64,000 nucleotides of DNA from Gerris lacustris (Eukaryota; Arthropoda; Insecta; Hemiptera; Gerridae), in contig OX578286.1 of the NCBI GenBank assembly GCA_951217055.1, positions 2,363,508 to 2,427,507 of the forward strand, written 5' to 3'. Position numbers and translations under genes: made by a program. Below the pieces are notes generated by a model. It did no database searches and was not told where the DNA came from. It saw nothing but the letters and a program-made list of their open reading frames with translations. Shown piece after piece: positions 34,095 to 45,322 of the stretch (position 1 is the first letter of the stretch; each line of letters opens with the position of its first letter).

Positions 34095-35775
34095 CTGATT
34101 CGACCATTCCCTACTTAACCATCCTAACCTACTTAAACCATAAACCACTTCTAACCTACCTCAACCATCCTAACCATCTCCAACTTACTTCATCCGTCCT
34201 AACCACCTCTTACTAACTTCAACTATTCCTAACCAACATCAATCATTCCTAATTACCTCAAACCGATTTCAACCATTCCTAACCCCCTCTAACTTATTCG
34301 ACCATTCTTAATAACTTATTATAACGATTCTTAAAAACTCATTACAACCATTCTTAACAAATTATTACAACCATTCCTAACCCTCTTTAACTGACTTAAA
34401 CCATTACTAACCTCCTCTAACTTAGTTCAATCATTCTTAACCCCCTCTAACCGGCATCAACTTGCTTCCTAATCAAATCAAACCAACCTTAACCATCCCT
34501 TGCTACCTCCAACCTTTCCTAACCACCTCCAACCATTCTTAACCACCTCCAACCATTCCTAACCACCTCCAACCATTCTTAACCACCTCCAACCATTCCT
34601 AACCACCTCCAACCATTCTTAACCACCTCCAACCATTCCTAACCACCTCCAACCTTTCCTAACCACCTCCAACCATTCTTAACCACCTCCAACCATTCCT
34701 AACAACCTCCAACCTTTCCTAACTACCTCCAACCATTCCTGACCACCTCCAACCATTCCTAACCACTTCCAACCTTTGCTAACCACCTCCCATCATTCCT
34801 AACCACCTCCAACCATTCCTAACCACCTCCAACCATTCCTAACCAGCTCCAACCATTCCTAACCACCTCCAACCATTCCTAACCACCTCCAACCTTTCCT
34901 AACTACCTCCAACCATTCCTAACCACCTCCAACCTTTCCTAACTACCTCCAACCATTCCTAACCACCTCCAACCTTTCCTAACTACCTCCAACCATTCCT
35001 AACCACCTCCAACCTTTTTTAACTACCTCCAACCTTTGCTAACCACCTCCAACCTTTCCTAACTACCTCCAACCTTTGCTAACCACCTCCAACCATTCCT
35101 AACCACCTCCAACCTTTGCTAACCACCTCCAACCTTTGCTAACCACCTCCAACCATTCCTAACCACCTCCAACCTTTCCTAACTACCTCCAACCATTCCT
35201 AACTACCTCCAACCATTCCTAACCACCTCCAACCTTTCCTAACTACCTCCAACCTTTGCTAACCACCTCCAACCTTTCCTAACTACCTCCAACCTTTGCT
35301 AACCACCTCCAACCTTTGCTAACCACCTCCAACCATTCCTAACCACCTCCAACCTTTCCTAACTACCTCCAACCATTCCTAACCACCTCCAACCATTCCT
35401 AACCACCTCCAACCATTCCTAACCACCTCCAACCATTCCTAACCACCTCCAACCTTTCCTAACTACCTCCAACCATTCCTAATGACCTCCAACCTTTCCT
35501 AACTACCTCCAACCTTTGCTAACCACCTCCAACCTTTGCTAACCACCTCCAACCATTCCTAACCACCTCCAACCTTTCCTAACTACCTCCAACCATTCCT
35601 AACCACCTCCAACCTTTGCTAACCACCTCCAACCATTCCTAACCACCTCCAACCTTTCCTAACCACTTCCAACCTTTGCTAACCACCTCCCATCATTCCT
35701 AACCACCTCAAACCTTTGCTAACCACCTCCAACCATTGCTAACCACCTCCAACCTTTGCTAACCACCTCCAATCT
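34095..35775 (-). repeat. long minisatellite array with 20-bp unit
   Basis: From 34500 about 64 units of AACCACCTCCAACCATTCCT and the alternatives CCAACCTTTCCT and CCAACCTTTGCT, in-register at 20 bp. 34095-34500 is a degenerate edge (AACTTATTCGACCATTCTTA and similar). It is a doubled, diverged relative of the 10-bp TAACCACCTC unit. Confidence 0.96.
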
Positions 35776-36907
<1,132 letters not shown>

Positions 36908-37722
36908 CGCGAAAGAACCATGCTCTACCGTTAAAGCACCATGCTCTACCGTGAAAGCATCATGCTCCACCGTGAAAGCACCATGCTCTATACCACGAAA
37001 GCACCATGCTCTACCGTGAAAATACCATGCTCTACCGTGAAAGCATCATGCTCCACCGTGAAAGCACCATGCTCTTTACCACGAAAGCACCATGCTCTAC
37101 CGTGAAAATACCATGCTTTACCGTGAAAGCATCATGCTCCACCGTGAAAGCATCATGCTCTATACCACGAAAGCACCATGCTCTACCGTGAAAATACCAT
37201 GCTCTACCGTGAAAGCATCATGCTCTACCGTGAAAATACCATGCACTACCGTAAAAGCACCATGCTCTACCGTGAAAGCATCATGCTCTACCGTGAAAAT
37301 ACCACGCACTACCGTAAAAGCACCATGCTCTACACCACGAAAGCACCATGCTCTACCGTGAAGATACCATGCTCTACCGTGAAAGCATCATGCTCCACCG
37401 TGAAAGCACCATGCTCTTTACCACGAAAGCACCATGCTCTACCGTGAAAATACCATGCTTTACCGTGAAAGCATCATGCTCCACCGTGAAAGCATCATGC
37501 TCTATACCACGAAAGCACCATGCTCTACCGTGAAAATACCATGCTCTACCGTGAAAGCATCATGCTCTACCGTGAAAATACCATGCACTACCGTAAAAGC
37601 ACCATGCTCTACCGTGAAAGCATCATGCTCTACCGTGAAAATACCACGCACTACCGTAAAAGCACCATGCTCTACACCACGAAAGCACCATGCTCTACCG
37701 TGGAAACACCATGCTCTACGTC
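36908..37722 (+). repeat. 26-bp minisatellite with 342-bp higher-order repeat
   Basis: Units ACCATGCTCTACCGTGAAAG alternate with ATACCATG, CATCATGCTCCACCGTG and a longer TATACCACGAAAG variant. The ordered set of variants repeats with a 342-bp shift (for example GCTCTTTACCACG at 37071 and 37413). All frames are open for long stretches on both strands, so translations here are a product of periodicity. Confidence 0.95.
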
Positions 37723-38261
37723 TCACCACTTATTTAGTAAGTAACTTAATTATAAAAAGCCGTCTTTCATCTAATCATTTTATCATTTTTTAATAAAACA
37801 TTTAATATTATAATTAAAAGATTAATAAATACATAGTTATTAGTTAGGAATATATATGTTTTATAATTGTGTTAAACTCGGTAATATTAACAGGAAATTA
37901 TTTTTTGTTGTATCATTTTAAAGAAAGATAAAATAAAATAATAATCCGTTACTATAATTACTAACTTTAACTGTTAATTTAATTTTTTATTAATCCATGT
38001 TAAATAATGGTATACAGAATATTTATTTTTTTGTTAAAAAAAAATCTGAATTTCTACGGAATGGAATTTAAATTAGACCATATTACTTTTTTTTTTGTTA
38101 AATTAATTATTAATTCTAAACGAGTCGAGGCTTTGTACTAATGAATCACATGAATGGCTTGAATATATTAATTAACGCTGTGTCTACAACGCTATATAAT
38201 ATATTACAGAGAATACCTGCCTACGACCTTCAGTTAGTATCTTGAACCTTACCTCTAACTC

Positions 38262-38264
<3 letters not shown>
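37723..38264. other. no gene seen
   Basis: AT-rich, nothing recognised. Confidence 0.4.

Positions 38265-38340
<76 letters not shown>
38265..38340. repeat. (AT)n microsatellite
   Basis: About 75 bp of AT dinucleotide. Confidence 0.97.
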
Positions 38341-38343
<3 letters not shown>

Positions 38344-38514
38344 GTATTATGTGTATATGTAATGTAGTGGTTAGGTGTTAAAATATAAGCAAGGTTATTC
38401 TGTCTAAGACATTATTCTGCCTGATTATAAACTATACTGGTAGTCTACCAATATAACATTGTTTAAAATTAGTAGTAACACAATAACAGCTTTGTCTCTT
38501 AATGCTGAAATAAA

Positions 38515-39228
38515 TAAAAAAAATTAACCGTCAAAGATTCAAAATTAAAAAAATCGATAGCTTCAAAATGGTGGCCAGTATCAAAATTAAATTTGGTGTA
38601 CTTGTTTGTCCTACAAAGAGGTACATTCTTGCCAAATTTCAACTCGATCTGAACACGTTTTAATTTTTTACGATATATTTAAGTTTTGGCTAACTCAGCA
38701 AACTGGGTTCAAGATGGAGGAAAATGTTGATTTTCCGGGTGGTACAACTAGAAGTAAGGACTGATTTTTCTGCTAACTCTCTAGGTTAAATACCCTGGGC
38801 GCTACGATGATAACACACATATACACTCATTCAGACGTCATGCTGAAAACTACTCAGCAGGTCTTCAAAACTGAAAAACTGAAATCTCGATAAAAATGTG
38901 TTGGGTGATAATCATTACTTTTTCTACCATAGGTGAGGCAAAGTAAAAAAAAAAACGGGTACGGGGTACCTCAGAACTAATGTGACCTCTTTAAATAAGG
39001 TTTATACATTATTTTTATTTATTTTATTTCATTTATTCAATTATTTGAATTTTGGCGGTATTTTGACAGGTATGTAAAAAACTATGACGTCATCAAAATT
39101 ATCGCACTAATAAATAATAATATTCGCTTATAAGTATTAAACTAATTAATGGAATTTCATCGGTTTTTTTAATATTTCTTCCTTAATTGTTTCCGCTTGC
39201 AACCATATGCTATATGTCAAAGACGTAT
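38515..39228 (-). repeat. rep-C copy, inverted, left of the BEL/Pao element
   Basis: Reverse complement of the 17841-18455 family, ending in TGCTATATGTCAAAGACGTAT, where the LTR element has inserted. 38515-38960 and 39040-39228 are two adjacent rep-C segments. Confidence 0.65.
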
Positions 39229-39534
39229 TGTCGCTGCCGGAATCAAACTTTGAGGCCGGCAGACGTGTAACTATGAAGAAAAACCCTTTGTTAACTGATA
39301 AGTACGAGTATATAACAATTATATTTACTGAATACAAAACGTAACTTTACATATACTTAACGTACAAAAAAGTTCTACTTCTTAGAATAATTTCTTGACG
39401 TATATAAAACATGTCAATTGTATTCAAGTAACTTGGAACGACAGCTCGGTAACTTATGTCATACAACAGAAATAAAAGTACTAAAACAAATAGAAAAAAT
39501 AAACTAAGCGCAAATCGCTGTTCTCACAGCGACA
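39229..39534 (-). repeat. 3' LTR of the BEL/Pao element
   Basis: 306 bp, same length and apparently the same sequence as 41564-41869. On the element strand it starts TGTCGCTGTGAGAACAGC and ends GCCGGCAGCGACA. Confidence 0.92.
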
Positions 39535-39545
39535 CTCCCCGCCTT
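39535..39545 (-). other. polypurine tract
   Basis: Element strand AAGGCGGGGAG directly upstream of the 3' LTR, the expected plus-strand primer position. Confidence 0.65.
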
Positions 39546-39568
39546 GGTAAGCAATTGTTTTTTGCTTA

Positions 39569-41512
39569 TCAATCGTTTTCTTTAAATTGCTTCCTAAATG
39601 CGCACAATCTTTCCTCCCCCTGTACTGCTCTTGGTAGCCAATGAAGACAGGTTGGGTGACTCTTTTTACAACCATCTACCGTACAAGTGGCCCTTTGTTC
39701 ACATAGTTTTGACTTATGCCCCGATTTCAAACACCCGAAACAAAGGTTGTGATCATAAACAAATTTTAAAATTACATCTGGTGTTGACTTACCTAGCTTA
39801 CTACATAAGGACAGCTCATGCTCATTTTTACAAAATAAACACCGTTTAGTGCCGTCATTTGACGTCACAAAATTACGACGACTTTTAACAGAGGGAAAAT
39901 ATTTGTCCTGAGAAGCCCAATTACTCCTAGCATCTTTGGGCCACCCTGTACTCCCACTTACACACTCACTCAGAGAGTAGACTGGATGATTTAGAGATTT
40001 AGCTATACTATCAACAAACTTTGCTAGATCTTCTATAGTTTCTTTATTTTCCAATCCCTCTATTGCCTTAACCCATCCCTGCAAATATTTAATAGGCAAG
40101 CGAGCCACCATCTTTTTTAAGTAGAGCTTTGAACTCATTTCGCGCCTAGATTCTTCGGACAAAACCCTACTAGCTGTACGTAAGGCCTCAGCAAACTCTA
40201 GCAAGCCTTTACTGTCGTTAAGCCCAAATACGGGCCCGTTAATTAATTTATTCGTCCAGGCCTCTGTAACTGCGGCTACGTTACCGAACCGCCGTTCTAA
40301 CAAAGCTATACTTTCAATATAATTTAAGCCAAAATTTTCTTGAAACAATTTTTGAGCCTCCCCTTCCAAAAACCTAGTTAGAAAAACTCTCTTTTCGTGG
40401 TCAGGGAGGACTCCATCTTCCAAATGTAATCTTATTTGGTCTCGAAAAATTGGGTACTTAGCACTTTCGCCATTAAATTTAAAGGGGACTAATGAATTTA
40501 GAATCTGTATTTTTGACATCAAAATCATAGGGTTAACTTGTGAAAGTGGAGCTTGGTTGTTACTTAAACTACTACCTTCTGTTGGAATACTTGGATGCTG
40601 TGCCTTTGGCGTTACTTCGGTAGCTGCTTGTGTCGTTGGACATCCATCTTTGGGTTGTAAAAGCGGTTCTTTGTCGTTGAAGCACTTCGATGGCGACGGA
40701 TTATTCTCGACTTTATTTGCGGGATCTTCGGTTTTCGAATTAGACTTTAACCACCTAAATACTGAATTTAGTCCATGGAGGTCAACGGCAGGATCTTCCA
40801 TAGCCTCCTGAAGAATTCTTGCTTTGTCTTGTTTTAACTTCAAGGCTCTTTCTCTAGCTTCGAGCTCTGCTTTCAAAACCTTCTCTTGAGCTTCGAATTC
40901 TTCTCGGGCCTTTGTTAGTGTTTCAGCTTCTGCTCTAACGGCTCTCTCTCTTGCTTCCAACTCAGCCTTCTGTGCTCGCTCCCGTGTCTCTAATTCATTT
41001 TTAAGTTTAACTAAAACGACTTGTTCCTTTTGAACTTCTTCTTCAAACTCTACAGCTTCGATTTTAGCCAGTAAGCGTAGCGTCGTACTATTTGTTTTAC
41101 GTGAGCTTCTAGAAGTACGAGAGTTAACTAAGCTCTTTTGAGACGTACTTTCATAGAAGCCTTGGAGGGAAATCATTCCCGAATCTATAAAGTTACCAAG
41201 AGTTCTTATCGTTTCGTTAATTTCTGCGATGTAAGAAGGATCGGCATGTTCCCTGAGTTCTTCACTTAGCCTTTCTATGCCAGCCTTAAGTTCTCTATGC
41301 AGCAGTCTAAGCTCACTTAAGGTGGCGCTTTGCAAGCTCGGAACACTGGGTTCTTTTTGCCCTAACTCATCGAATTCTGTCATTTTTGCTTTGACATTTC
41401 GTTTTACTGATTCTAATGTTTTGTAAATAAGAGAAAAAGCGTAAGCTTTACCTTTCTCGGTCATAGTTCTTTTCCTTTTGCTCTTCTCACTTTCTATTTC
41501 GCACTCTGACAT
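39569..41512 (-). CDS. gag: BEL/Pao Gag polyprotein
   Basis: 647 codons from the first in-frame ATG (41512). The frame is open further upstream into the LTR but without an ATG. Residues about 150-240 are a charged Glu/Arg/Ala-rich coiled coil (repeated ELEARERA). About 335-435 matches the Gag region typical of BEL/Pao elements (DUF1759 type: LVPFKFNGESAKYPIFRDQI, EGEAQKLF, LLERRFGN). The C-terminus has three zinc-binding clusters: C558/C561/H565/C570, the canonical CCHC C591/C594/H599/C604, and C610/C615/H619/C622/H624. It should bind and package element RNA in cytoplasmic particles. The frame stops 46 codons after the last CCHC cluster begins, where autonomous elements continue into protease and RT. 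That marks a pol deletion. The ORF is undamaged, implying recent or ongoing function in trans. Confidence 0.9.
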   Translation of the reverse strand: MSECEIESEKSKRKRTMTEKGKAYAFSLIYKTLESVKRNVKAKMTEFDELGQKEPSVPSLQSATLSELRLLHRELKAGIERLSEELREHADPSYIAEINETIRTLGNFIDSGMISLQGFYESTSQKSLVNSRTSRSSRKTNSTTLRLLAKIEAVEFEEEVQKEQVVLVKLKNELETRERAQKAELEARERAVRAEAETLTKAREEFEAQEKVLKAELEARERALKLKQDKARILQEAMEDPAVDLHGLNSVFRWLKSNSKTEDPANKVENNPSPSKCFNDKEPLLQPKDGCPTTQAATEVTPKAQHPSIPTEGSSLSNNQAPLSQVNPMILMSKIQILNSLVPFKFNGESAKYPIFRDQIRLHLEDGVLPDHEKRVFLTRFLEGEAQKLFQENFGLNYIESIALLERRFGNVAAVTEAWTNKLINGPVFGLNDSKGLLEFAEALRTASRVLSEESRREMSSKLYLKKMVARLPIKYLQGWVKAIEGLENKETIEDLAKFVDSIAKSLNHPVYSLSECVSGSTGWPKDARSNWASQDKYFPSVKSRRNFVTSNDGTKRCLFCKNEHELSLCSKLGKSTPDVILKFVYDHNLCFGCLKSGHKSKLCEQRATCTVDGCKKSHPTCLHWLPRAVQGEERLCAFRKQFKEND

Positions 41513-41563
41513 CACTTTTCTATACCTTGAAGATTCTTCACAAGAATTTAAACTTTTTTGTAC

Positions 41564-41869
41564 TGTCGCTGCCGGAATCAAACTTTGAGGCCGGCAGACG
41601 TGTAACTATGAAGAAAAACCCTTTGTTAACTGATAAGTACGAGTATATAACAATTATATTTACTGAATACAAAACGTAACTTTACATATACTTAACGTAC
41701 AAAAAAGTTCTACTTCTTAGAATAATTTCTTGACGTATATAAAACATGTCAATTGTATTCAAGTAACTTGGAACGACAGCTCGGTAACTTATGTCATACA
41801 ACAGAAATAAAAGTACTAAAACAAATAGAAAAAATAAACTAAGCGCAAATCGCTGTTCTCACAGCGACA
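41564..41869 (-). repeat. 5' LTR of the BEL/Pao element
   Basis: 306 bp, visually identical to the 3' LTR. It should hold the promoter. TATATA-like words occur on the element strand within it. Confidence 0.92.
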
Positions 41870-41899
41870 CGTATTAATACTATCAATATTATTAACCGT

Positions 41900-41992
41900 T
41901 TTAATTTAAATCAAATTATAACTATTATTAACTATGGGAAACAGACAGAGAAAAATACACTCCAGCGCCGGGATTTGAACCACGGGCCTCTA
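41900..41992 (-). mobile_element. 5'-truncated tRNA-derived SINE
   Basis: Minus strand GGCCCGTGGTTCAAATCCC (B-box) then GTATTTTTCTCTGTCTGT and the AT-rich tail, the same family as 57642-57770 but lacking the A-box part. Flanked by TATTAACCGT at 41890-41899 and 41993-42002, so it inserted into rep-C by itself, independently of the LTR element next to it. Confidence 0.8.
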
Positions 41993-42002
41993 TATTAACC
42001 GT

Positions 42003-42475
42003 CAAAGTTTCAAAATTCAAAAATTGATAACTTTAAAATGGCGGCTAATATCAAAATGAAATTTGGTGGGCTTGTTTGTCATACCGAGTGGTACATTCGT
42101 GCTAAATTTAAACTCGATCTGGACCATTTTCGATTTATTACGATTTTTGCTGATCAGCAAACTGGGTTCAAGATAGCGGGAAAAGTTGATTTTCTTGACG
42201 GCACCACTACAGGTAAGGACTGATTTTTCTGCCAAGTTTCAACTCTCTAGGTAAATACCTTGGGTGCTTCGATGATAACACAAATACATACACACATACA
42301 TACATACACACATACATACATACATACATCATACATACATACAGACGTCAAGCTGAAAACAACTCAGGAGGTCTTAAAAACACCCAAAACGGATAATTCC
42401 GTTGAAATCTCTAAAACAAATTTTTTGGTGAAAACAATACTTTTTCTACTATAAGTATTGAGGAAACGTAAAAAT
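42003..42475 (-). repeat. rep-C, inverted (continuation of the host copy)
   Basis: Continues the rep-C sequence interrupted by the SINE and the BEL/Pao element (GTCAAAGTTTCAAAATTC ... TACTTTTTCTACTATA). Includes an (ACAT)n patch at 42285-42345. Confidence 0.7.
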
Positions 42476-42560
42476 AAAGTTATATAGAAGGCCCTCAAAA
42501 ACAAGACGAGAACCAAGTGGAGTAAGAGGTCCTTGGTTCGATCCCCCGGGGGATCACAAT
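42476..42560 (+). other. tRNA-like sequence fragment
   Basis: TCCTTGGTTCGATCCCCCGG contains a perfect B-box (GGTTCGATCCC) followed by a CCCCCGGGGG palindrome. No convincing A-box at tRNA distance, so probably a SINE head piece. Confidence 0.4.
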
Positions 42561-43280
42561 GTTTTTATTGGCTATAACAACAAGGTAAATTACATTTCTT
42601 CGGATAATTTTCATCGCTTTATCATAAGGTATTTGCACTAATTATTTCAAAATTTTAGGACTAGCCGTTATTGGGTGGTTGGGGGGTAATATACCTACCT
42701 ATAAGAAATCATACACCCATATTTCAACTCAAAATATATTAAAAATTCTAAATTTGCACACACGTAATTTCATTAGAAAAAAGTATTTTTTTTTTTAATA
42801 TTCAGTAGTTTGGCGTGTGTTAGTAAAGCTATAGTGTTTATGACACACTAATGCTATAACATATGTTATTATGTTGCTGTTGTTGTTGTTTATAATTAAA
42901 ACACGATTATACTACTTAGGCCATTGTTTTACTTGTTCTCGTGTGTTGTTTTAATAATAACATATACGAAGACTTGCTGAAGAGCCCGTTGTATTGTCTA
43001 AGCAAGACAATTAACTTTTGCTAAGCACGAAGCTACAACCGGTTTATTGTCTGAAGTACCTCTTCATTTCCTTTGTAAGCGGATTACGAACTACAGAATA
43101 TTGTTAATGAATTAACTGATTAGCATCTATAATAGTCATATATCTGGGTGAATTAAAGAATTAAAAAACCAGCGCTAACCTACTGACTTAATACTTTTAA
43201 TTTTACGTTAAGCTTTTCTTTTCAGAGATATTTTAATAATTATATAATACCGGTTTCTTTTATGCCTAAAATTATAATTT
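42561..43280. other. no gene seen
   Basis: AT-rich, no recognised feature. Confidence 0.4.
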
Positions 43281-43299
43281 TTTATAAACTTAGTGATTA

Positions 43300-43990
43300 T
43301 GGCAATTCTTTAGATCGTTACTTCCCTTATAAAAACAATACAGAGGGGAGTAACAATCTGAAGAAGGTGTACGGAATATTCTTCTTTAGACTGCTACTCC
43401 CCTTATCAAAAGAGAAGTGTGATATTCCTTATGATATTATTATCTGTAATATAGTTTCATCTAACAAGATAGTCATTAAGTAGATTAAAAATAAAACACT
43501 TCTTTAGATTGTTACTCCCCTTAGAAAACAAACAGGGGAGTAACAATCTAAAGAAGGTGACAGAATGTTATTCCTTAGACTGCTACTCCCTTTATAAAAG
43601 CAGAAGTGTGATATTCCTTTGTCCCAAAGTACATTGGACTAAACATCTCTCTCTTTCTTAAAAGTTATTTAGTCAAAGACATTTTCATTCTAAAACAACA
43701 TAGAGGAGTAACAATCTAAAGAAGTACCGTGATTATTATCATATGTAATAATGATCTAAGTATTTTTTGCTTTCTCATATTATGTAACATATATAAAGAG
43801 AAGAAAGTATCGTGATGGAACAAAAATACGATCTTAAGATTTTGGTAATTCTTTAGATTATTACTCCCCTATGATGTTTTAGAATATAAATGACTGACTA
43901 AATAACTATTAAGACAAAGGGATGTTTAGTCAAATGTACTTTAGGACACAGGAATATCACACTTCTTTTTGGTAACAGTCTAAAGATATT
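43300..43990. mobile_element. rep-H copies, tandem and rearranged
   Basis: Contains at least three hairpins of CTTTAGATTGTTACTCCCC ... GGGGAGTAACAATCT (43302-43740) and an inverted partial copy (43843-43990). The conserved core ATTGGACTAAACATC is present in both orientations. Borders are blurred by recombination. A rep-A terminus-like palindrome (CTTTCTCATATTATG ... AAAGAGAAGAAAGT) sits between them. Confidence 0.65.
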
Positions 43991-44039
43991 AAGAAATTAG
44001 CTACAGATATCAATTTGAAGATCTACGTCCCAAATATCT

Positions 44040-44280
44040 TGGAGGTGGTTAGAGATGGTTAGAGGTGGTTAGAGATGGTTATAGGTGGTTAGAGGTGGTT
44101 GGAAGTGGTTAGAGGTGGTTGAAGGTGGTTAGAGGTTGATGGAGGTGGTTAGATGTGGTTAGAGGTGGTTGGAGGGGATAGAGGTTGTTGGAAGTGGTTA
44201 GAGGTGGTTGAAGGTGGTTAGAGGTGGTTGGAGGTGGTTAGAGATGGTTAGAGGTGGATAGAGGTGGTTAGAGGTGGCTC
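44040..44280 (+). repeat. 10-bp minisatellite array, GAGGTGGTTA orientation
   Basis: About 24 units with GGAGGTGGTT and GAGATGGTTA variants. Confidence 0.94.
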
Positions 44281-44715
44281 TAAATCTCGGCCTGGCACGT
44301 ACAATATGAATTTACCGACGAATTCAACCATGTATCGTTTTGCTGAAAACAAGTTAAAAGGTAAAATTTCTGATTCCAGAGATCTAAAACGAAGTATAAT
44401 CATTCCCCTGTTGAACATTTTTTAGTGGGTTTAAAAATAAATTAATATTATCTTAAAATAGTCTGCCAATTATTACTATTTCGTATACTTTTATGATTTT
44501 TGTTAAAAAAAAAAAAATGTTTTTGACACTAACAGTATATAATTATATTTCAAATCAGCAATGTAATACCGTGTTTTTGCACACTGCAATAAGGTACACA
44601 ATTTGTGTTAGTGAGAGACACCAAGGGATGTGCCACGCACGCGTGACACATAGGAACTGTTCCAACATTAGACTATACGTCACAAAGCTGTTGGCTCGGC
44701 ATTACGCCATGTCCT

Positions 44716-44758
44716 GCATCGTTTCGTCGCGTCCGACTCATCAGGGGCCCGACGATGC
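44716..44758 (-). ncRNA. hammerhead ribozyme, monomer 1
   Basis: Minus strand: stem III GCATCGT, cleavage base C (GTC, cut between 44751 and 44750), GGGCCC as stem I, core CTGATGA, stem II GTCG-GACG-CGAC, then GAA and stem III ACGATGC. All invariant core bases are present (C3-A9, G12-A14, A15.1-U16.1, H17=C). Stem III is 7 perfect pairs and stem II 4 pairs. Helix III is the open one, so type III topology. Stem I is only the palindrome GGGCCC, too short for a hairpin of more than one pair, which suggests pairing between neighbouring monomers. Confidence 0.85.
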
Positions 44759-45024
44759 CCACCCAACTCTGGACCTATACTAAATCAAGAAGATCAGATA
44801 TAGGGCTTTACCAGAGACGAGCGTGCTCTCACACCGCCATTCTTGCTTGGCTGGCAAAACAAATCAGCAATGTAATACCGTGTTTTTGCACACTGCAATA
44901 AGGTACACAATTTGTGTTAGTGAGAGACACCAAGGGATGTGCCACGCAAGCGTGACACATAGGAACTGTTCCAACATTAGACTATACGTCACAAAGCTGT
45001 TGGCTCGGCATTACGCCATGTCCT

Positions 45025-45067
45025 GCATCGTTTCGTCGCGTCCGACTCATCAGGGGCCCGACGATGC
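45025..45067 (-). ncRNA. hammerhead ribozyme, monomer 2
   Basis: Identical to the motif in monomer 1, exactly 309 bp away. Cleavage at both sites of a tandem transcript would release a 309-nt RNA. Confidence 0.85.
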
Positions 45068-45279
45068 CCACCCAACTCTGGACCTATACTAAATCAAGAA
45101 GATCAGATATAGGGCTTTACCAGAGACGAGCGTGCTCTCACACCGCCATTCTTGCTTGGCTGGCAAAACAAATCAGCAATGTAAGTAATGGCATGTAATG
45201 GCGGTGTGAGAGCACGCTCGTCTCTGGTAAAGCCCTATATCTGATCTTCTTGATTTAGTATAGGTCCAGAGTTGGGTGG

Positions 45280-45322
45280 GCATCGTCGGGCCCCTGATGA
45301 GTCGGCCGCGACGAAACGATGC
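45280..45322 (+). ncRNA. hammerhead ribozyme, inverted monomer
   Basis: Same motif on the plus strand. Cleavage predicted after 45287. The only change is the stem II loop, GCCG instead of GACG; all core and stem bases are kept. Confidence 0.85.

Larger units (their letters stand above)
39229..41869 (-). mobile_element. BEL/Pao-type LTR retrotransposon, gag-only, non-autonomous
   Basis: 2641 bp on the minus strand. Two 306-bp LTRs flank a 2029-bp interior, and a 5-bp duplication CGTAT lies on each side (39224-39228 and 41870-41874). LTRs read TGTCGCTG ... CAGCGACA. The only long ORF is gag. No protease, reverse transcriptase, RNase H or integrase is present, and the interior has no room for them. 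Five-bp duplications and this Gag type fit BEL/Pao. LTRs look identical by eye, so insertion is recent. A purine-rich tract AAGGCGGGGAG abuts the 3' LTR. A canonical primer-binding site after the 5' LTR is not obvious. Confidence 0.92.

Noticed and set aside
20533..35775. Interstitial telomere arrays
   Set aside because: The 10-bp unit contains TTAG and GG but not a TTAGG repeat; only a weak resemblance.
37006..37793. ORFs of up to 119 codons in the 26-bp minisatellite
   Set aside because: Open frames in several frames and on both strands follow from the repeat period; no non-repetitive sequence is attached.
39598..40811. Plus-strand ORFs over the gag region
   Set aside because: Antisense shadows of the BEL/Pao gag frame.
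42260..42454. 64-codon ORF at an ACAT repeat
   Set aside because: Thr-His-Ile-Tyr repeats come from the (ACAT)n patch in rep-C.
44493..45092. Two 89-96-codon ORFs in the hammerhead repeat
   Set aside because: Antisense to the ribozyme strand and duplicated only because the monomer is duplicated; no recognisable domain.
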